Part shown: one piece after another, positions 32,848 to 36,910 of the stretch
How positions within the stretch are numbered: the stretch's first letter is position 1
Layout of the letters: the number at the start of each line of letters is the position of its first letter
Assembly: GCA_020341755.1 (NCBI GenBank)
Contig: CP070834.1
Coordinates: 56,537 to 93,446 of the forward strand
Source of the DNA: Caldifarciminota bacterium
GTDB lineage: Bacteria > Hydrothermota > Tepidihabitantia > SM23-42
DNA length: 36,910 nt
Direction: 5' to 3'
Made by a program: the position numbers and the translations under genes
The notes under the pieces: model-generated
Database searches by the model: none
What the model was told of the DNA's origin: nothing
The model's input: only the letters and a program-made list of their open reading frames with translations

Positions 32848-33573
32848 TTACAATGTTTTGTTCTGATCAAAGAGTTTTACGGCGGAAACGATTGCCGCGG
32901 TCTCGCTGCGCAGCCGATGGTCGTCCAGCGAGATAAAATGTACACCGTGTTTCTTGAACAATGTCAATTCCCTGTCATCAAACCCGCCTTCAGGTCCGAC
33001 AATATACAGCATTTTTTTTGCACCACATGGAATATCTTTTTTACCGTGCGCATCGGCGCACAGCACCAGATCATACCCTCTAAAATGTTTTGTGAGCTGG
33101 TCGGTATCCGCACACACTGTAATATCAGGTAAATAATACCGCCGCGACTGAAGCATGGCGCTCCTTGCCAAACGCTGAAAATGTTCAACACGAGCACGGC
33201 TCACACGCCTGACCACTGCCCGTCGCGAAACGAATGTATAAAAATGTGACACGCCCAGTTCCGTGCATTTTTCAATAATGAAATCGCTCCTCGTACTCTT
33301 CAGCGGTACGAATGCACAGGCGATGTCGGTTTGCTGTTCTTGCTCATGGAATTCCCTGTCCACTACCCTGACCTTGATGGATGTTTTGTTCCAGGAGTCG
33401 ATCCGTGCCCTGTAGGTATGTCCCCTGCCATCGGTGAGCATCAGCACCTCACCTAATGTTTTCCGCATCACGTTGCGTATGTGATGAACTTCGGGACCGC
33501 GAACAACTATATCCATACCCAGTACATTTTCTGGTGGAACGTAGAAAATTAAATGCTCTGACTTCATGCTCAT
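32848..33573 (-). CDS. rsmE: 16S rRNA (uracil1498-N3)-methyltransferase
   Basis: A 241-residue SPOUT-class methyltransferase that makes m3U1498 in the decoding centre of 16S rRNA. The N-terminal PUA-like domain (HHIRNVMRKTLGEVLML) is followed by the knot: LKSTRSDFIIEKCTELGV, IVGPEGGFDDREL (G193-G197 at the core) and LDDHRLRSETAAIVSAV. It follows dnaJ by 65 nt, as in many bacterial heat-shock operons. An ATG three codons in is an alternative start. Confidence 0.95.
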   Translation of the reverse strand: MSMKSEHLIFYVPPENVLGMDIVVRGPEVHHIRNVMRKTLGEVLMLTDGRGHTYRARIDSWNKTSIKVRVVDREFHEQEQQTDIACAFVPLKSTRSDFIIEKCTELGVSHFYTFVSRRAVVRRVSRARVEHFQRLARSAMLQSRRYYLPDITVCADTDQLTKHFRGYDLVLCADAHGKKDIPCGAKKMLYIVGPEGGFDDRELTLFKKHGVHFISLDDHRLRSETAAIVSAVKLFDQNKTL

Positions 33574-33638
33574 ATGACAGAAAAGAGTATTGTAGGACAG
33601 GTCATTGCCGGTTCACACGGAAGTGTACCGGGATCGTG

Positions 33639-34742
33639 CTAGCGACCCCTGGTAAGTGGTGCCGAAGGTCCCTCGTATTTTTTCAGCTGTTCCAGCACAT
33701 CCTTGAGTTCTTTGTCCTTCTTTGCCAGCGGTTTCAGGTCGAGTTCTACATACAGATCACCGCGTCCCGAGTCGGGTCTGGGCATACCTTTGCCACGGGC
33801 TCTGACGATCTGCGGAGCCGTGCTGCCCTTGGGAACCTTGACCTTTTCTTTGCTGCCGTTGAGCCCCGGAATATGCAGTACCCCGCCGTTGATCAACATG
33901 GAATACGGTGTTTCCATCCTGATATACAGATCATAGCCCCGGCGCTCAAAATACTGATGCGGTTTTTCCTCGAACTCAACGATGATACTACCCTTGCCGC
34001 CCGGTCCAAAATGACCCTCGCCGCGCAGAACAATGTATTGTCCCTGGGCAACTCCCTGCGGTACCTTGATCTCTATGGTCCGCTGTTTCTTGATGCGACC
34101 CTGGCCCTGACATGACGTGCACACGTTCTTGACGATCTGACCTCTGCCCCCGCACTGCGGGCACGCAGAGATACTCGCGAAGGTACCGAAGATACTCCGG
34201 CTCTGTGTTCTAACCTGCCCGCGCCCTCCGCATTGCGGGCAGTTCACGAGATCGTGACCACCCTGACCGCTGCACGCCGAACATGCCTCGTACCGGTTGA
34301 TCTTGAATTTCTTCGTTACGCGGTTCACGATATCTTCGAGCGTCACACTCAGTATGACGTGCAGATCACCGCCTCGGCGCGAACGCTGACCCGTGCTGCG
34401 TGCTCCTCCAAAAAAATCACCGAAGATCGATCCGCCGAACAGATTACCCAGAATATCCTGGAGGTCCTCAAAATGATGGAAATCATCCCATGAAAACCCG
34501 CCGCCCCGGAAGGTCTGTGAAACGCCTTCATGTCCATGGTGGTCGTATAACTGCCGCTTCTGCGGGTCCATCAAGACCTCGTATGCTTCGGACAGTTCCT
34601 TGAATTTTTCCTCGGATTCTTTCTTATTGTCGGGATTCAGGTCAGGGTGACAGGTCTTCGCCTTGGAACGATACGCTTTCTTGATATCGTCAGACGATGC
34701 ATTCTTCTGCACACCGAGAATTTCGTAGTAATCCTTTTTCAT
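33639..34742 (-). CDS. dnaJ: Chaperone DnaJ (Hsp40)
   Basis: A 367-residue type I Hsp40. The J domain carries HPD at residues 32-34, followed by a Gly/Phe-rich linker and the four CxxCxGxG zinc repeats ([36 protein letters not shown]), then the substrate-binding beta domains. It delivers substrates to DnaK and stimulates its ATPase. It starts 59 nt after the dnaK stop, and I see no promoter or strong ribosome site in that gap. Confidence 0.98.
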   Translation of the reverse strand: MKKDYYEILGVQKNASSDDIKKAYRSKAKTCHPDLNPDNKKESEEKFKELSEAYEVLMDPQKRQLYDHHGHEGVSQTFRGGGFSWDDFHHFEDLQDILGNLFGGSIFGDFFGGARSTGQRSRRGGDLHVILSVTLEDIVNRVTKKFKINRYEACSACSGQGGHDLVNCPQCGGRGQVRTQSRSIFGTFASISACPQCGGRGQIVKNVCTSCQGQGRIKKQRTIEIKVPQGVAQGQYIVLRGEGHFGPGGKGSIIVEFEEKPHQYFERRGYDLYIRMETPYSMLINGGVLHIPGLNGSKEKVKVPKGSTAPQIVRARGKGMPRPDSGRGDLYVELDLKPLAKKDKELKDVLEQLKKYEGPSAPLTRGR

Positions 34743-34801
34743 GATCTTCTGCTACAAATCTTCATGCCTGGCTTGTCCACAACAACCGTAAGATCGGATG
34801 T

Positions 34802-36739
34802 TTACGATCCTTTATCTTCCTCCTCATCCACTACGCGATAATCCGCGCCGGCGCCGCCGCTGTCAGACGGTTCCTGTTTCGGCGGTTCCTGCGGTTGTTC
34901 GGGACCCGGCGTCGGTCCGGCACCCTGCTGTGTCTGGGCAGCGTCTTTGTACACTGCTTCGGACAGCTTGTACACAGACTGCTGGAGATCATCCATTGCG
35001 CCTTTGATCGCCAGCACATCACCACCGTCCTTTTTCGCCTTCAGGTCATCAAGTTTTTCGTTGATCTCGCTTCTGTCCTCAAAGGAAATTTTCTCGCCGT
35101 AGTCTTTCAGTGTCTTTTCCACTGAATAGATGACGCTGTCTGCCTGATTTCGTATATCGATCAATTCTTTCTGTTTCTTGTCTTCGACAGCATGCTCTTC
35201 GGCATCCGTGACCATCCGTTCCACTTCTTCCTTGGACAGACCGCTCGACGCAGTGATACGTATCTTCTGCTCCTTACCGGTACCAAGATCCTTCGCCGAT
35301 ACGTGCAGAATGCCGTCTGCATCGATGTCGAAGGTTACCTCGATCTGTGGAATGCCGCGCGGTGCCGGCGGTATGCCATACAGGTCGAACTTGCCGAGTG
35401 TTCGGTTCTGCCCCGCCATGGCGCGCTCACCCTGCAGCACGTGTACCGTAACCGCGGTCTGATTATCCTCGGCGGTACTGAAGATCTGTGATTTTTTCGT
35501 CGGAATCGTCGTATTGCGCGGTATGATCTGTGTCATGACACCGCCGAGCGTTTCGATACCGAGTGTCAACGGCGTCACGTCGAGCAATAACACATCTTTC
35601 TTTTCTCCGCTGAGCACAGCCGCCTGAATAGCCGCACCGACCGCAACCACTTCATCAGGGTTGATACCTTTATGCGGATCCTTCCCGAATATCTCTCTCA
35701 CCAGTTTCTGTATCATCGGCATCCGTGTCTGCCCACCGACGAGTACGATCTCATTGATGTCTGCAGGAGTCAATTTTGCATCAGACAGTGCCTGTTTGCA
35801 CGGCGGCATGGACCGCTGTACCAGGTCGCTGACGAGCGCCTCGAGTTTAGCGCGGGTGATCTTCGTCTCAAGATGCAGGGGAGTCTTATCTTTGCCCGAA
35901 CCGATGAACGGAAGGCTGATGGTCGTCTCCATTACGCTCGAGAGCTCGCACTTTGCCTTTTCCGATGCTTCCTTGATGCGCTGGAGCGCGGTCAAATCCT
36001 TTCGCAGGTCGATATCGTGTTCTTTCAGGAACTCATCAGCCACAAAGTTCATGATCCGTTCGTCCAGGTCGTCACCGCCGAGATGCGTATCACCATTCGT
36101 CGACTTCACTTCAAAGACACCCTCACCGATCTCAAGAATGGAAATATCGAAGGTACCGCCGCCGAAATCATAGACCGCGATCTTCTCGGCTTTCTGCTTT
36201 TCCAGACCGTATGCGAGTGATGATGCGGTCGGTTCATTGATGATCCGCTGGACATCGAGACCGGCAATGTGACCGGCGTCCTTGGTAGCCTGACGCTGAC
36301 TGTCATTAAAATATGCCGGGACCGTGATGACCGCTTTCGTTATCTTTTCACCAAGGTATTCCTCGGCAGAGTTTCTGAGATACTGCAGTATCATTGCTGA
36401 AATTTCCGGCGGTGAATATTTCTTTCCCTGTACTTCGACCCACGCGTCACCGTTATCATGCTCAACTACCTTATACGGAAAGCGTTTCACCTCATTGGCG
36501 ACCTCCCGGTACCGTCTGCCCATGAGCCGTTTGATGCTGTAGACGGTGTTCTCGGGATTCGTAATCGCCTGACGTTTTGCGAGTGGCCCAACGAGGCGCT
36601 CACCGCTCTTGGTGAATGCGACGATCGACGGCGTGGTCCTCCCACCCTCAGGATTGGGAATGACGACCGGCTGACCGCCTTCCATGACCGCAACGCATGA
36701 ATTTGTAGTTCCTAAATCAATCCCTATTATTTTCGCCAT
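34802..36739 (-). CDS. dnaK: Chaperone DnaK (Hsp70)
   Basis: A 645-residue Hsp70. The nucleotide-binding domain opens with [19 protein letters not shown] and has [16 protein letters not shown]. The substrate domain begins after [14 protein letters not shown]. The C-terminal tail is Gly/Pro/Gln-rich and ends acidic ([10 protein letters not shown]), like other bacterial DnaKs. AAAGGAGG lies 7 nt before the ATG, inside the end of grpE, which overlaps dnaK by 23 nt. I see no CIRCE element in the window; any heat-shock control would lie upstream, beyond the edge. Confidence 0.99.
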   Translation of the reverse strand: MAKIIGIDLGTTNSCVAVMEGGQPVVIPNPEGGRTTPSIVAFTKSGERLVGPLAKRQAITNPENTVYSIKRLMGRRYREVANEVKRFPYKVVEHDNGDAWVEVQGKKYSPPEISAMILQYLRNSAEEYLGEKITKAVITVPAYFNDSQRQATKDAGHIAGLDVQRIINEPTASSLAYGLEKQKAEKIAVYDFGGGTFDISILEIGEGVFEVKSTNGDTHLGGDDLDERIMNFVADEFLKEHDIDLRKDLTALQRIKEASEKAKCELSSVMETTISLPFIGSGKDKTPLHLETKITRAKLEALVSDLVQRSMPPCKQALSDAKLTPADINEIVLVGGQTRMPMIQKLVREIFGKDPHKGINPDEVVAVGAAIQAAVLSGEKKDVLLLDVTPLTLGIETLGGVMTQIIPRNTTIPTKKSQIFSTAEDNQTAVTVHVLQGERAMAGQNRTLGKFDLYGIPPAPRGIPQIEVTFDIDADGILHVSAKDLGTGKEQKIRITASSGLSKEEVERMVTDAEEHAVEDKKQKELIDIRNQADSVIYSVEKTLKDYGEKISFEDRSEINEKLDDLKAKKDGGDVLAIKGAMDDLQQSVYKLSEAVYKDAAQTQQGAGPTPGPEQPQEPPKQEPSDSGGAGADYRVVDEEEDKGS

Positions 36740-36910
36740 CTTCTTGACCTCCTTTCTTCTGTTTGGAGACTAATACTTTCGCAGGTTTTATGACCTGGTT
36801 GTCGACGATATATCCCTTGCTTATCTCATCGACAACAACATTCTCAGGGTGTTCATCAGTCTCAACTGTCGCCACCGCTTCATGTCGACTGGGATTGAAT
36901 TCCTCGCCAA
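36717..36910 (-). CDS. grpE: Nucleotide exchange factor GrpE, C-terminal part
   Basis: The last 63 codons of a gene that enters from beyond the window. The stretch around [19 protein letters not shown], then AKVLVSK, matches the GrpE beta-domain that touches the DnaK nucleotide site. The stop lies 23 nt inside dnaK, so the two are translationally coupled. GrpE releases ADP from DnaK. Confidence 0.9.
   Translation of the reverse strand, partial: GEEFNPSRHEAVATVETDEHPENVVVDEISKGYIVDNQVIKPAKVLVSKQKKGGQEDGENNRD

Noticed and set aside
33589-33594. TACAAT upstream of rsmE as a promoter -10 box
   Set aside because: The hexamer 16 bp upstream (GTGAAC) is a poor -35, and rsmE is readily explained as part of the dnaK operon.
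34743-34801. Gap between dnaK and dnaJ as a promoter region
   Set aside because: No -35/-10 pair could be found; treated as an internal operon gap.

Overview
This window is about 37 kb of tightly packed bacterial chromosome. It carries housekeeping genes only: I see no insertion sequence, prophage, CRISPR array or rRNA. BamD, HtrA/DegP, a GT-C glycosyltransferase and a secreted protein with a FlgD/T9SS-like C-terminal sorting domain indicate a Gram-negative-type envelope. Combined with DivIVA, a 279-residue SigA without region 1.1, archaemetzincin and a short EF-Ts, this suggests an uncultivated candidate phylum near the FCB/WOR-3 (Stahlbacteria)-like lineages. That placement is an inference with low confidence.

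Layout. (1) 1-3763, minus strand: operon folK - deoxynucleoside kinase - panB - CDF metal exporter - threonine synthase (cut by the window edge). (2) 3816-4913, minus: a GHL10-type glycosidase. (3) 5005-11900, plus: slipin - archaemetzincin - class V aminotransferase - MEDS/GGDEF protein - DivIVA - purine nucleoside phosphorylase - TPR protein - BamD - NadD, almost all overlapping or touching. (4) 11902-12867, minus: diacylglycerol-kinase-family lipid kinase. (5) 12969-21823, plus: polA, then the translation block rplM-rpsI-rpsB-tsf-pyrH-frr, a small basic protein, HtrA and a sigma factor. (6) 21842-22399, minus: hslV without hslU. (7) 22467-24363, plus: sorting-domain protein and a TtcA-like PP-loop enzyme. 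(8) 24387-30494, minus: operon pdxJ-secD-secF-pgpA-pncC-methyltransferase-xth-thpR. (9) 30596-30737, plus: initiator tRNA gene with its own promoter and intrinsic terminator. (10) 30748-36910, minus: grpE-dnaK-dnaJ-rsmE, then a GT-C glycosyltransferase with its own promoter.

The most striking signal is in how genes begin. Eight genes that start transcription units (folK, the GHL10 gene, the lipid kinase, polA, rplM, hslV, pdxJ and the GT-C gene) have a near-consensus TTGACA/TATAAT promoter whose -10 box ends only 5-8 nt before the start codon. The predicted mRNA therefore begins at, or within 1-2 nt of, the AUG or GUG. None of the eight has a Shine-Dalgarno sequence. By contrast, many genes inside operons carry strong AAAGGAGG-type sites. 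Every recognisable promoter in the window, including that of the initiator tRNA, has exactly 16 bp between -35 and -10. The organism therefore seems to combine leaderless initiation at operon heads with Shine-Dalgarno or coupled initiation inside operons. This was read by eye and needs transcript 5'-end data.

Other points worth a look: a translationally coupled slipin-archaemetzincin pair where NfeD would be usual; PolA with Tyr at the dNTP-selectivity position and a degenerate proofreading domain; a purine nucleoside phosphorylase with Asp at the purine-selectivity Asn; a CDF exporter with HxxxH in TM2; a pgpA gene with no standard start codon; and only one convincing intrinsic terminator in 37 kb.
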